From Coriobacteriia bacterium (GTDB lineage: Bacteria; Actinomycetota; Coriobacteriia; Coriobacteriales; QAMH01): DNA of 64,000 nt. The notes beneath the pieces were generated by a model. The model did no database searches and had not been told where the DNA came from. It saw only the letters and a program-made list of their open reading frames with translations. How positions within the stretch are numbered: the first letter of the stretch is position 1; the number at the start of each line of letters is the position of its first letter. The DNA lies in the NCBI GenBank assembly GCA_003149935.1, contig QAMH01000008.1, forward strand, positions 1 through 64,000, in the 5' to 3' direction. The translations under genes and the position numbers were made by a program. Of this stretch, positions 7,751 to 16,062 are shown piece after piece.

Positions 7751-10294
7751 TTAATCGGCTGCTTCTGCGCTGCCCTGTGCCGGTGGAAGCGAACTTCCCG
7801 GCCCCGCACTTTCGAGCGCAAGCGTCTTGCGCTGCTTGAGCTTGGGTATCTCGCCCTCGCCCGGTGCGAAGACGAGCTCGTCTCCCACGTAATCGACAAG
7901 GATGATCGAGCCCTCACCCCACTTGCCCTCGAGCACCTCCTCGGAGAGCGGGTCCTCGATAAGGCGCTGGATGGCACGACGCAGCGGACGCGCACCAAAG
8001 GCGGTATCGGTGCCTTTCTCGGCGATGTACTTCTTGGCAGCCTCGGTGAGCTCGATGCTCATGCCCTGGACAATCAGGCGCTGGCGTAGGTCGTCAACCA
8101 TGAGGTCAATGATTTGCTCGATGTCCTCGCTCGTGAGCGACTGGAACACGATCGTCTCGTCGATACGGTTGAGGAACTCGGGACGGAAGAGCTTCTTGAG
8201 CTCTGCCATGACCGAATCGTGAATCTCCTTATCGGACAGGCCGCCCGAGTTCGTGGTCGAGAAACCAAGCGGGTTCTCACGCGTAATCTCACGGGCACCA
8301 ACGTTGCTCGTCATGATGATGATCGTATTGCGGAAGTCGACCTTGCGGCCCTGCCCGTCGGTGAGATGGCCCTCCTCGAGAATCTGGAGCAGCACGTTGA
8401 AGACGTCCGGGTGCGCTTTCTCGATCTCATCGAAAAGCACGACCGAATACGGCTTCTGACGCACGGCCTTGGTGAGCTGACCACCCTCGTCGTAACCCAC
8501 GTAACCCGGGGGCGATCCGATCAGGCGACTGACCGTGTGCTTCTCCATGTACTCCGACATGTCGAAGTTGAGCAGCGCGTCCTCGGTGCCAAAGAGGAAC
8601 TCGGCAAGCGCCTTGGAAAGCTCGGTCTTGCCCACGCCCGAAGGGCCGAGGAAGATGAAGGAACCCATGGGACGACGCGGGTCCTTGAGACCGGCGCGGC
8701 TACGGCGAATCGACTTCGAGAGCGCCGTGACCGCCTCGTTCTGTCCGATGACGCGCTCGTGCAGCGCATCTTCCATGCGGAGCAGGCGTGCGGTCTCGGC
8801 CTCGGTGAGACTCGAGACGGGAACGCCCGTCGCGAGCGAGACGACATCGGCAATCTGATCGGTATCGACGGTGGCGACGTTAAGCGCCGCCTCCTCGCGC
8901 CACTTCTCCTCGAGCTCGGCGCGTTCGCGGATGAGTCCCTTCTCCTTGTCGCGCAGGTGGGCGGCAGCTTCGAAGTTCTGGTGCCTGACCTCCTCTTCCT
9001 TTTGCGCGCGAAGCTTCTTGAGCTTGTCGGAAACCTTGGCGACGTCCTCGGGAATCGACATGTTGGAGATGCGCATGCGCGCACCCGCCTCGTCGATGAG
9101 GTCAATCGCCTTGTCCGGCAGGAAGCGATCCTGCACGTAGCGATTCGAGAGCGTTACGGCCGCTTCGATGGCGGCATCCGTGAAGTGGACGCGATGATGC
9201 GCTTCGTAGTGATCCTTGAGGCCGTTGAGGATGTCGATGGATTGCTCGATCGTGGGCTCCTCGACTGTGACCGTCTGAAAACGGCGGGCCAGCGCGGAGT
9301 CCTTCTCGACATGCTTACGGTACTCATCGGTCGTCGTCGCACCGATGACCTGGATCTCGCCGCGTGACAGCGGCGGCTTGAGGATGGCGGCGGCATCGAT
9401 GGAGCCCTCGGCGCTACCAGCGCCGATGAGCGTGTGCATCTCGTCGATGAACAGGATGATGTTACCATCGTCCTTCACTTCCTTGACGACGCTCTTGAGG
9501 CGATCCTCGAACTCGCCGCGGTACTTGGAGCCGGCGACGAGTGCCGAGACGTCGAGCGTCACGAGACGCTTGTTGCGCAGCACGTCGGGCGCCTGTCCAT
9601 CTGCGATGAGCTGGGCCAGGCCCTCGGCGACGGCCGTCTTGCCGACGCCAGGCTCGCCGATGAGCAGCGGGTTGTTCTTCGTACGACGCGAGAGGATCTG
9701 CTCGACGCGATCGATCTCGCGCTCACGGCCGATGACCGGGTCGAGCCCATCTTGCGAGGCGAGCTTGGTGAGGTCGGTGCCGAATTCCTCAAGCGCGGAG
9801 CCCTGGTTCGAGCGCCCGGGCTGCTGCGCGCCCATCGGTGCATACGGCACAGGAGTGGGTGCGCTGTTGATGAGCTCGGAAACCGCCTCGCGGACTTGAT
9901 TGCCCTCGATGCCGATATTCGCAAGGACCTGCATGGCGACGCCATTGCCCTCGCGGATGATGCCAAGCAGCAGGTGCTCGGTCGAGATGTAGTTCTGGCC
10001 GAGCTGCAAAGTCTCGCGCAGCGCGCCCTCGAGCACGCGCTTGGCCCGCGGCGTGAACGGGATATGACCCGCTGCCGCAGGAGAATCCTGCTCGGTGATC
10101 TCCTTGATCTGGCTGATGACCTCGTCGTACGTGACGTTAAGTTGATGCAGGGCACGGGCTGCGATGCCCTCGCCTTCGCGAATCAGACCGAGAAGCAAAT
10201 GCTCGGTGCCCACATAGGACTGCTCCAGCTCGCGTGCTTCCTCCTGTGCGAGGACAAGAACGCGGCGGGCCTTATCAGTGAATTTCTCAAACAT
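7751..10294 (-). CDS. clpC: ATP-dependent Clp protease ATPase subunit ClpC
   Basis: AAA+ unfoldase that feeds proteins to ClpP. Order of domains: two Clp N repeats (to ~residue 145), AAA1 with Walker A GEPGVGKT (about 213-220), a UVR-type middle domain (HQNFEAAAHLRDKEK), AAA2 with GPSGVGKTEL, and a C-terminal D2-small domain. The length of 847 residues is normal. ATG 10294 (MFEKFTDKARRV) was chosen over 10345 because it matches the family start and AGGAGG lies upstream (spacing about 11). No CtsR or HspR box was recognised. Confidence 0.96.
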   Translation of the reverse strand: MFEKFTDKARRVLVLAQEEARELEQSYVGTEHLLLGLIREGEGIAARALHQLNVTYDEVISQIKEITEQDSPAAAGHIPFTPRAKRVLEGALRETLQLGQNYISTEHLLLGIIREGNGVAMQVLANIGIEGNQVREAVSELINSAPTPVPYAPMGAQQPGRSNQGSALEEFGTDLTKLASQDGLDPVIGREREIDRVEQILSRRTKNNPLLIGEPGVGKTAVAEGLAQLIADGQAPDVLRNKRLVTLDVSALVAGSKYRGEFEDRLKSVVKEVKDDGNIILFIDEMHTLIGAGSAEGSIDAAAILKPPLSRGEIQVIGATTTDEYRKHVEKDSALARRFQTVTVEEPTIEQSIDILNGLKDHYEAHHRVHFTDAAIEAAVTLSNRYVQDRFLPDKAIDLIDEAGARMRISNMSIPEDVAKVSDKLKKLRAQKEEEVRHQNFEAAAHLRDKEKGLIRERAELEEKWREEAALNVATVDTDQIADVVSLATGVPVSSLTEAETARLLRMEDALHERVIGQNEAVTALSKSIRRSRAGLKDPRRPMGSFIFLGPSGVGKTELSKALAEFLFGTEDALLNFDMSEYMEKHTVSRLIGSPPGYVGYDEGGQLTKAVRQKPYSVVLFDEIEKAHPDVFNVLLQILEEGHLTDGQGRKVDFRNTIIIMTSNVGAREITRENPLGFSTTNSGGLSDKEIHDSVMAELKKLFRPEFLNRIDETIVFQSLTSEDIEQIIDLMVDDLRQRLIVQGMSIELTEAAKKYIAEKGTDTAFGARPLRRAIQRLIEDPLSEEVLEGKWGEGSIILVDYVGDELVFAPGEGEIPKLKQRKTLALESAGPGSSLPPAQGSAEAAD

Positions 10295-10439
10295 ACGCGG
10301 AAAGCCTCCTCGAAAAGAGAGCGGTGGTCTTCCCAGTATAGACATGTGGTCAAGAATAGCGATGACAAGACGATGACGGCTTCACTACGCCCCCGCGACG
10401 CCGATAGACGTTCGGCCCGCCGCTTCTAGCGGCTGCGGC

Positions 10440-10520
10440 AGAGATCCTTCGCTGGGATCGCTTCGCGATCCGCGCTCAGGATGACGTGGGAGGGGGCGCT
10501 TTACGGCGAGCGCTCGTCGA
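10440..10520. repeat. Palindromic intergenic repeat, family 2
   Basis: Contains AGATCCTTCGCTGGGATCG, GATCCGCGCTCAGGATGACG and a GCGCTTTACGGCGAGCGC hairpin. The same string, with few changes, occurs at about 18,500-18,595. It occupies the upstream region of clpC between clpC and the small Cys-rich gene. Confidence 0.8.
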
Positions 10521-10541
10521 TGACGTGGGTTAAATGTGCTC

Positions 10542-10730
10542 TTACACAACGTCAACAACAAAATCCTTGTCGTCCGACCCAGAGAATTCCTCTCGTGTTT
10601 TCTTAATGCCAACACCCTTGTCGGCAACTCCCGGAGGTGCCACCCCTTTCGGCTTCATGCCACACATTTCCTCGGCAATCCTTCGCCCACACCGCCCGCA
10701 AAACGAGCAGAACGCTCCACAGCTGGCCAC
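10542..10730 (-). CDS. Small Cys-rich protein (62 aa) with CGxxCxxCGRC N-terminus
   Basis: Starts at GTG 10730 with AAGGAGG 9 nt upstream. The N-terminus ASCGAFCSFCGRCGRR has four closely spaced Cys and a fifth Cys follows in EEMCGMK; the rest is charged and ends DFVVDVV. It is probably a metal-binding protein (zinc or Fe-S), which is inference. The second molybdoenzyme locus carries another 62-residue protein with nearly the same N-terminal pattern (52516-52704). It follows the ferredoxin gene on the same strand, but a strong terminator hairpin lies between, its T run touching this gene's Shine-Dalgarno. No family was recognised. Confidence 0.72.
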   Translation of the reverse strand: MASCGAFCSFCGRCGRRIAEEMCGMKPKGVAPPGVADKGVGIKKTREEFSGSDDKDFVVDVV

Positions 10731-10746
10731 CGTGAAAAGCCTCCTT

Positions 10747-10780
10747 AAAAAAGCTCGGGCCGGAGAGACCCGACCCGAGC
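10747..10780 (-). terminator. Rho-independent terminator after the ferredoxin gene
   Basis: An 11-bp GC-rich stem (GCTCGGGTCGG / CCGGCCCGAGC) with a 6-nt loop is followed by six T on the minus strand. The T run is directly continuous with AAGGAGG of the next small gene, so it may also work as an attenuator for that gene. Confidence 0.85.
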
Positions 10781-10804
10781 AACGATGCCCCAGACATATG
10801 AACA

Positions 10805-11140
10805 TCAGGGAATGAAGATAGTCGCCTGATGCCCCTTCTCAACCAGCTTCTTCGCACATTCCTCAACAGTGCCATACTCCAAGACTTTGGCTTGGCATGT
10901 CTGGACGCAAGAGGGAAGAAGGCCTCTCTCGGTGCGTTGTTCGCAAAGATTGCAAAGCTCTGTCGGATAGGCTATGTAATTCCAGTTCCATTTGCCGTCG
11001 GGGTTTTTGCGCGGGCGATCCTCAAGCACTTTGATTCCAAATCCGTCTACCGGCAATCCAAGCTCATTCCGACAGGCCAACTCACAGCTGTGGCAACCTG
11101 TGCAGTACTCGAAATCTAAGTACAGTGCATGCTGAGTCAT
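10805..11140 (-). CDS. Ferredoxin-type 4Fe-4S subunit partnering the molybdoenzyme
   Basis: A 111-residue protein with two cysteine sets: CxxCxxCxxxC at C13, C16, C19, C23, and C63, C66, C78, C82 (CNLC...SCVQTC). This is the layout of small electron-transfer subunits of DMSO-reductase-family enzymes, which usually bind 4Fe-4S clusters. There is no signal peptide, so it is cytoplasmic like its partner. GGAGG precedes ATG 11140; the molybdoenzyme gene ends 12 bp upstream, so they are co-transcribed. A similar protein lies at 55872-56201. Confidence 0.92.
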   Translation of the reverse strand: MTQHALYLDFEYCTGCHSCELACRNELGLPVDGFGIKVLEDRPRKNPDGKWNWNYIAYPTELCNLCEQRTERGLLPSCVQTCQAKVLEYGTVEECAKKLVEKGHQATIFIP

Positions 11141-11152
11141 TTCCCAACCTCC

Positions 11153-13600
11153 TTAGTGCTCTACGAGCTCTTTCTCATAGTCAATGGGGTCCTGCACGGG
11201 TCCGTCAACCGGCCTCCATGTCTCCTGAACTTCGAACTCAGCCTCACGGCTTCTCTCAAGAACGACGCGCTCCGGCTCGTTCGGGCCACCAAGCTCATGA
11301 ACCTTCTTTATGTTGCAGATCATAGATTTGAAGGTATTGCCAAACCCTGTTTTTGCATTAACGCTATTCGGCATAAGCATGTTGATATTAGACTTCCAGT
11401 TGCCATAGAGATTCGGCTCGGAGCCTTCTTCTTCGGGATACCAAAAGCCATGCATACAGTGCACTACGCCTGGCTTGATCGTAGCAAGCACGCGGGCTTT
11501 CTGGCGAACAGCACCATATGGAGAACTGATTTCAACCCAGTCGCCTTCTTCGATGCCAAGCCTCTTGGCATCTTCTTCGTTCACATCGACCTCAGGCCAA
11601 GGAGTGATCTGACGCAGGGAAGGCACCTGTTTATGCTCCGAATGGAAGTAATTCTGCACCCGGGCGCCGGTAGTGAGCACAAAAGGATAATCGTTCTTCA
11701 TAGTCTCGGGCATAGTGGTCGGTCCATAGGCTGCAGGCTCGTAATACGGGAGCGGATCCTCGCCAAACTTCTCATACATATAAGAATAGAGCTCCACACG
11801 TCCGGTCTGAGTAGGGAAGCCGACTTGTCCATCAGGGCGCAGTTTGCCCTCTTTATACTTGTAATATGGCTCGTTTGACATCGTTACCACGTTGTCACGG
11901 AGCTGATCCCAAGGAAGCCAGCTACGGAACACATGGAAGTTGTTGTAGGCCTCGTCGTCCTCGAAACGATTCCAGAACTCCGGGTAGGTCTTCTTGCCGA
12001 CTTCGATCATAATCTCGACATCGGATTTGCACTCGCCTACTTGGACGCATTTGTTCTGCGCTCCATAGAAGGAAGCATTCAGACCGTAGTGGGTGACTAC
12101 CATGCCATCATGCTCGATCGTCGATGCCACGGGGAGAATGACGTCGCAACATGCCATGATGGTGGGATTCATGAACAGGTCGACGGCGAAGTTGAAATCG
12201 AGCTTCTTCAGGGACTTCCACCAACGTTGCGGTTCGGCACCAATGGCCGTGCCTATAGGATTGGAGGAAACAAATCCTGCCATATGCATTTTATACGGGT
12301 TGTCTGTCTCAAGGCATTTCAAGAACTCATCAGGCTGCACCGTCCAGAGAACCTGTCCAACGCATGGGTACTTGTCGACGCCAATACGCTTTGTAAACCA
12401 AGTTTCAGGCGTCATTATGCCATGCTTGAGAGCCAGCTCAAGTGTGGAGTCCGTGGCATCATCAACCTTGTCGTCAGCAGAAATAGAACCTCCTTCACGC
12501 ACCACGTTGCCTTGGTCATCGCCCATGCCGAGCGTAGTTCCACCCGGAGCATCCAGGAAACCGGTTATCGCCATGAGCGCCACGAGGCACATGCCGAGCT
12601 GCGCACCATTAGTGGATTCATCGGTTGCCAAGCCCCAAGCGACACTGGACGGCTTCGCGTTGCCGTACATGCGGGCAGCTCGCCAAATCTGCTCCTCTGG
12701 AACGCCGCAAATCTCGGCGGCACGGGATGGCGGCATCTCCTGCACGCGCTCGACCAGTTCGTCGTAGCCATAAGTCCACTTCTCGATGAAATCGTGATCC
12801 ACAAGGTCGTCATGGGCAAGGACATAAATGAAGGCCATGGCGAGCGCAGTGTCGGTACCCGGGAGGACCTGGAGGATTTCCTCAGCGCGCGTGCCAAGCC
12901 AAGTAACGCGGGGATCGACGCAGATGATCTTCGTGCCAAACATGCGCATCATCTCGATTATCGCGTGCCCGTACAAGCCATCGGGGTTGGAGCGCAGCGG
13001 CTCCTTGCCCCAAAGGAGAATGACCTCTGGCGGCACGAATCGAGGATCGTCATAGCGATCTGGGAATTTAGCAGCGTAATCGATCTCGGGATAACCGCCG
13101 CCCATCATGAATGCTGTATTGGTCATACGGGGCCCATAACAGGACCATCCGGCCTGAGCATATACGGAGTTGGGCGTTCCGAATACGAGGTTTGCCCATT
13201 GCGGGTACCAATTATTGGCCTCACGTCCCGTACCGCCGAAAACGGCGATCGTCTCGGCGCCATACTTGGCTGTGATCTCCTTTGCCGCATTCGCGACCAG
13301 GTCGGTGGCCTCGTCCCAAGAGCATCGCTCCCATTTGTCTTGGCCGCGGTCCTCCTTGGCGCGCCTCATCGGATAAATGATGCGATCGGGGTGATAAATA
13401 TACTCAGTCAACGCCAAGCAGCGCGGGCATAAAGACCCCTTGGTAATGGGATGGTCGGGGTCGCCCTCGATCTTCGTCACCCTGCCGTCCTTCACATGGA
13501 CCTGCAGACCGCATCCGGTCGGATGGCATCCCGGAGGCGACCAAGCGCATGTTCTGAAAATCGTCTCTTCGTTTTCCTGTCGTTTCCATGGTTCTGTCAT
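11153..13600 (-). CDS. Molybdopterin oxidoreductase (DMSO reductase family), cytoplasmic catalytic subunit
   Basis: An 815-residue bis-MGD enzyme. N-terminal Fe-S ligands are C25, C30, C58 and C61 (GCHPTGCG...LCPRC), with an extra C18. The Molybdopterin domain continues with PMRRAKEDRG and VDPRVTW, and the C-terminal molydop-binding domain with VLTTGAR and HSEH. C154 in GWSCYGPR sits where the Mo ligand is expected, suggesting Cys ligation as in acetylene hydratase. There is no Tat signal and no membrane subunit nearby. In gut Eggerthellaceae such pairs include catechol dehydroxylases; the substrate here is unknown. The Shine-Dalgarno is GAGAGGAGAGG. A palindromic operator lies ~140 bp upstream. 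Confidence 0.93.
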   Translation of the reverse strand: MTEPWKRQENEETIFRTCAWSPPGCHPTGCGLQVHVKDGRVTKIEGDPDHPITKGSLCPRCLALTEYIYHPDRIIYPMRRAKEDRGQDKWERCSWDEATDLVANAAKEITAKYGAETIAVFGGTGREANNWYPQWANLVFGTPNSVYAQAGWSCYGPRMTNTAFMMGGGYPEIDYAAKFPDRYDDPRFVPPEVILLWGKEPLRSNPDGLYGHAIIEMMRMFGTKIICVDPRVTWLGTRAEEILQVLPGTDTALAMAFIYVLAHDDLVDHDFIEKWTYGYDELVERVQEMPPSRAAEICGVPEEQIWRAARMYGNAKPSSVAWGLATDESTNGAQLGMCLVALMAITGFLDAPGGTTLGMGDDQGNVVREGGSISADDKVDDATDSTLELALKHGIMTPETWFTKRIGVDKYPCVGQVLWTVQPDEFLKCLETDNPYKMHMAGFVSSNPIGTAIGAEPQRWWKSLKKLDFNFAVDLFMNPTIMACCDVILPVASTIEHDGMVVTHYGLNASFYGAQNKCVQVGECKSDVEIMIEVGKKTYPEFWNRFEDDEAYNNFHVFRSWLPWDQLRDNVVTMSNEPYYKYKEGKLRPDGQVGFPTQTGRVELYSYMYEKFGEDPLPYYEPAAYGPTTMPETMKNDYPFVLTTGARVQNYFHSEHKQVPSLRQITPWPEVDVNEEDAKRLGIEEGDWVEISSPYGAVRQKARVLATIKPGVVHCMHGFWYPEEEGSEPNLYGNWKSNINMLMPNSVNAKTGFGNTFKSMICNIKKVHELGGPNEPERVVLERSREAEFEVQETWRPVDGPVQDPIDYEKELVEH

Positions 13601-13739
13601 GTTCCTCTCCTCTCAATCGGCAAGAAGTTCCTGACCGCACGGGAGGCCGCCATAGCAGTGCAGGGCATGGGCCAGCTATCCGTACGATTAGAATTCTGTT
13701 GCCTAAGAGGCCCTTCAGGAAGATGTGCCATTTCTCAAA

Positions 13740-13758
13740 GTGACAAATACAATTTGCC
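13740..13758 (-). promoter_or_regulatory. Putative LysR operator upstream of the molybdoenzyme gene
   Basis: GGCAAAT-N3-ATTTGTCA on the minus strand, about 140 bp before the molybdoenzyme start. The same 18-19 bp pattern is at 14873-14891 between the two LysR genes, and the 13-bp core CAAATACAATTTG is identical at both. The rest of 13601-13816 shows no gene and no clear -35/-10 pair. Confidence 0.6.
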
Positions 13759-13816
13759 GCCTTGAACGCAAGTCAATCACATAGAGGAATACCATGGAGA
13801 AACGGAAGTCGACACG

Positions 13817-14743
13817 CTAGGCGTCAGCATCATCAACTGCCGTGCGCATTGCCGAAACATAGTTGCTGTCGCTCTCAAAAGTGGATCGAACACCTTTGAC
13901 AAACTTGGAGATAGCAGCGAATTTTCTAACATCCATCCGGAACAAAGCATAGAAATGCCAGTCAAGGCGCGGGTCTTCGACCGGGATTGCACAAATGTCT
14001 TTTGGTGGATCTATGGCGAACTTCTTCGAAACAAGGCCCATCACATCATAGCGTCGCACCATGTGCACCATAGACGAAGTAGAAGTGATGACATTCACTT
14101 CGCCCTTCTCGAATCCCAGATCCTTCATCTGGGAGAAAAGCGGCTTATATTGGAAGGGTGGTTTCGACATCAAGAGGAGTTCTTGCCCTTTGAAATCTAC
14201 CATGGATAACTGATCCCTTTGCGCAAGTGGCGAGCAGGTATTCACCACCGCATACGAGCGTGAGCTTGCTATCTCGCGCACATCGCATTCAGGGAATTCA
14301 CGCTTCATGCACATGACGATAGCAAGATCGACGCGCTCGGCAAGCACAAGTTCATAGCATTTCTCGCAATCGCACTCGCGGATGCGCAGCTTGTCAGAAT
14401 ACGAATGAATGAATTCATCTGTAGACGAGGGAATGCCAGCGAACAAATTAGCGCTCACAGCCAAAGTCAACATATCGTCCGGCATCACGCTTTGCGCAAA
14501 CATCACGTCGAAATTTTCGACTTGTTCAACAATTTCACGCGCAGCGCTAGCGGCCTCCTCGCCGTCTGGCGTAAGAACCATCTCATTTCCTCTGCGCTCG
14601 AACAAAACGGTGCCGAGCTTATTCTCTAGAACCTTTATGGAATGCGCAATGTTTTGCCGACTGGTGAAACATTTTTTTGCGGCTTTTGCAAAGCTGGCGC
14701 TCTCAGAGGCGGCCACAAGATGTTTCAGATGTTGTATCTCCAC
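13817..14743 (-). CDS. LysR-family transcriptional regulator
   Basis: A 308-residue regulator with an N-terminal winged HTH (IQHLKHLVAASESASFAKAA...SRQNIAHSIKVLE) and a substrate-binding C-terminal domain. The ORF could be extended upstream, but the LysR start VEIQHLKHL corresponds to GTG 14743 with GGGAGG upstream. The effector domain carries the unusual cluster ECDCEKC. It is read divergently from a paralogous LysR (15096-15983) with a shared palindrome between, and runs toward the molybdoenzyme operon it probably controls. Confidence 0.92.
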   Translation of the reverse strand: MEIQHLKHLVAASESASFAKAAKKCFTSRQNIAHSIKVLENKLGTVLFERRGNEMVLTPDGEEAASAAREIVEQVENFDVMFAQSVMPDDMLTLAVSANLFAGIPSSTDEFIHSYSDKLRIRECDCEKCYELVLAERVDLAIVMCMKREFPECDVREIASSRSYAVVNTCSPLAQRDQLSMVDFKGQELLLMSKPPFQYKPLFSQMKDLGFEKGEVNVITSTSSMVHMVRRYDVMGLVSKKFAIDPPKDICAIPVEDPRLDWHFYALFRMDVRKFAAISKFVKGVRSTFESDSNYVSAMRTAVDDADA

Positions 14744-14872
14744 AGCAGAAGACCCTCCCACATCCACAGTCGTCCAAAGCCTGCACGGGCTGGGCAACAA
14801 GCCCGCGTAATCGACCCGCATCTTCATTGTAAACACTGTCACAACATGAAAGGATGATTATGGTTGCGCAAG

Positions 14873-14891
14873 GGCAAATACAATTTGTCAC
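14873..14891 (+). promoter_or_regulatory. Putative LysR operator in the divergent regulator intergenic region
   Basis: GGCAAAT-N3-ATTTGTCAC, matching the site at 13740-13758 in opposite orientation. It lies in the 352-bp gap (14744-15095) between the two LysR genes, ~130 bp upstream of the left gene and ~205 bp upstream of the right gene. No other feature was seen in this gap. Confidence 0.6.
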
Positions 14892-15095
14892 ATAAGGATT
14901 TTATCGTCTCGTATTTTATGTAGGGCTGTCCATATCTATCAAATACACTGGCGAGCAGCATGTGAAAAGCATGGATATCATCTGCACGCTCCATCCTCGA
15001 TGGACCACACGATAAGTACGTGCCGCATGAAAGGAACAAAGAGTACGGTAGTCTTATAACCGAACCCATATTGAATAGGGGGGGGTGGCAAATCC

Positions 15096-15983
15096 ATGGA
15101 GACCCAACAATTAGAGTTTGTCCTTGCCGCGATGAAGGCTGACAGTTTCGCACAGGCCGCGCGTAAGTGCTATACAAGCCGACAGAACATTTCCCATGCG
15201 GTAAAGGCCACAGAACGAGAATTCGGAGTGGTGCTTTTCAAGCGTGAGAACAAGAAACTGGTGCTCACGGAGGATGGAAAAATATTCTCGGCCAAGGCAC
15301 AGCGAGTGCTCGACACAGTCAGGGAAATGCATCAGATTGCTGCCCACAACGGCTCGCAGACATTCGAGGCGCTCAATGTGGCAGTTTCGACGACCCTGTT
15401 CAGTGCGCTTCCTTCGGGCACTGCTGAGATGCTGCTCAATTGGCCGGGCGGTGTGCGGTTCGAAGAAATGGATTACGAGGACTGCATCGGCTGCGCGAGC
15501 GACGAATCAGTCGATGGGGCCCTGGTAATAAGCATGAACCGCGACTATCCCGGATGCGATTCGTTTCACATCGCGACGATGCCGGTATATGCATGGATAG
15601 GAAAAAAATCTCCGCTTGCGCAACGGCAGACGATAGCGTTGGAGGAGCTGGAAGGTCGGCGGCTGCTACTCGTGTCCAAGGGGGATTCCCAATATCGGCA
15701 GATGTTCCTCGTACTCCGCAACAGAGGGATACATGACGTGAGCTACAACGTGATTACAGGCATCGAGCTCGCCCACGAACTCGTGAAACACACGGACAGC
15801 ATCGGCGTCGTATCAGAGGTATTCGCAATGAACGCCCCAAGCGACACCGTCGTCATCCCGTTCGACGGCTCGTTTCCAGCATGGCAGATCCAATTGCTGT
15901 ATCAAGCGTCCGCAAAGACATCACGACGGGTCCTGGCGCTTGCCCATTTCGCCAAGGAGCGGCTGGACGACAAAATACAATGA
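15096..15983 (+). CDS. LysR-family transcriptional regulator, paralog of the divergent one
   Basis: A 295-residue protein with N-terminal HTH (LEFVLAAMKADSFAQAARKC...SRQNISHAVKATE) followed by an effector domain. It is similar throughout to the neighbouring LysR, including the CYTSRQNI segment and a cysteine pair in the equivalent effector region (EDCIGC). The start ATG 15096 follows a G-rich GGGGGGGTGG stretch. One of the two may sense the substrate and the other a cofactor or redox state; this is speculation. The nitrilase gene is read convergently at its 3' end. Confidence 0.92.
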   Translation: METQQLEFVLAAMKADSFAQAARKCYTSRQNISHAVKATEREFGVVLFKRENKKLVLTEDGKIFSAKAQRVLDTVREMHQIAAHNGSQTFEALNVAVSTTLFSALPSGTAEMLLNWPGGVRFEEMDYEDCIGCASDESVDGALVISMNRDYPGCDSFHIATMPVYAWIGKKSPLAQRQTIALEELEGRRLLLVSKGDSQYRQMFLVLRNRGIHDVSYNVITGIELAHELVKHTDSIGVVSEVFAMNAPSDTVVIPFDGSFPAWQIQLLYQASAKTSRRVLALAHFAKERLDDKIQ

Positions 15984-16062
15984 AATGCAACGAAGGCCAG
16001 CCGCCGTGCTATTGTATGGCAGGCGGCTGGCAATCCGGTCAACGACGGCTTCAGCTGATGGC

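Noticed and set aside
10295..10345. CtsR or HspR operator upstream of clpC
   Set aside because: TTGACC and TATACT are present but with wrong spacing, and no CtsR or HspR (CTTGAGT-type) repeat was found.
10603..10875. 90-codon minus frame overlapping the ferredoxin end and terminator
   Set aside because: It reads through the terminator hairpin in a different frame from both the ferredoxin and the well-supported GTG-started small gene.
11933..13432. 499-codon plus-strand frame across the first molybdoenzyme
   Set aside because: Antisense shadow of a GC-rich gene; no recognisable domain and the minus frame has all family motifs.
15960..15990. Third copy of the LysR operator at the end of the right LysR gene (CAAAATACAATG)
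   Set aside because: It lacks the second ATTTG arm and lies over the stop codon; likely chance similarity.
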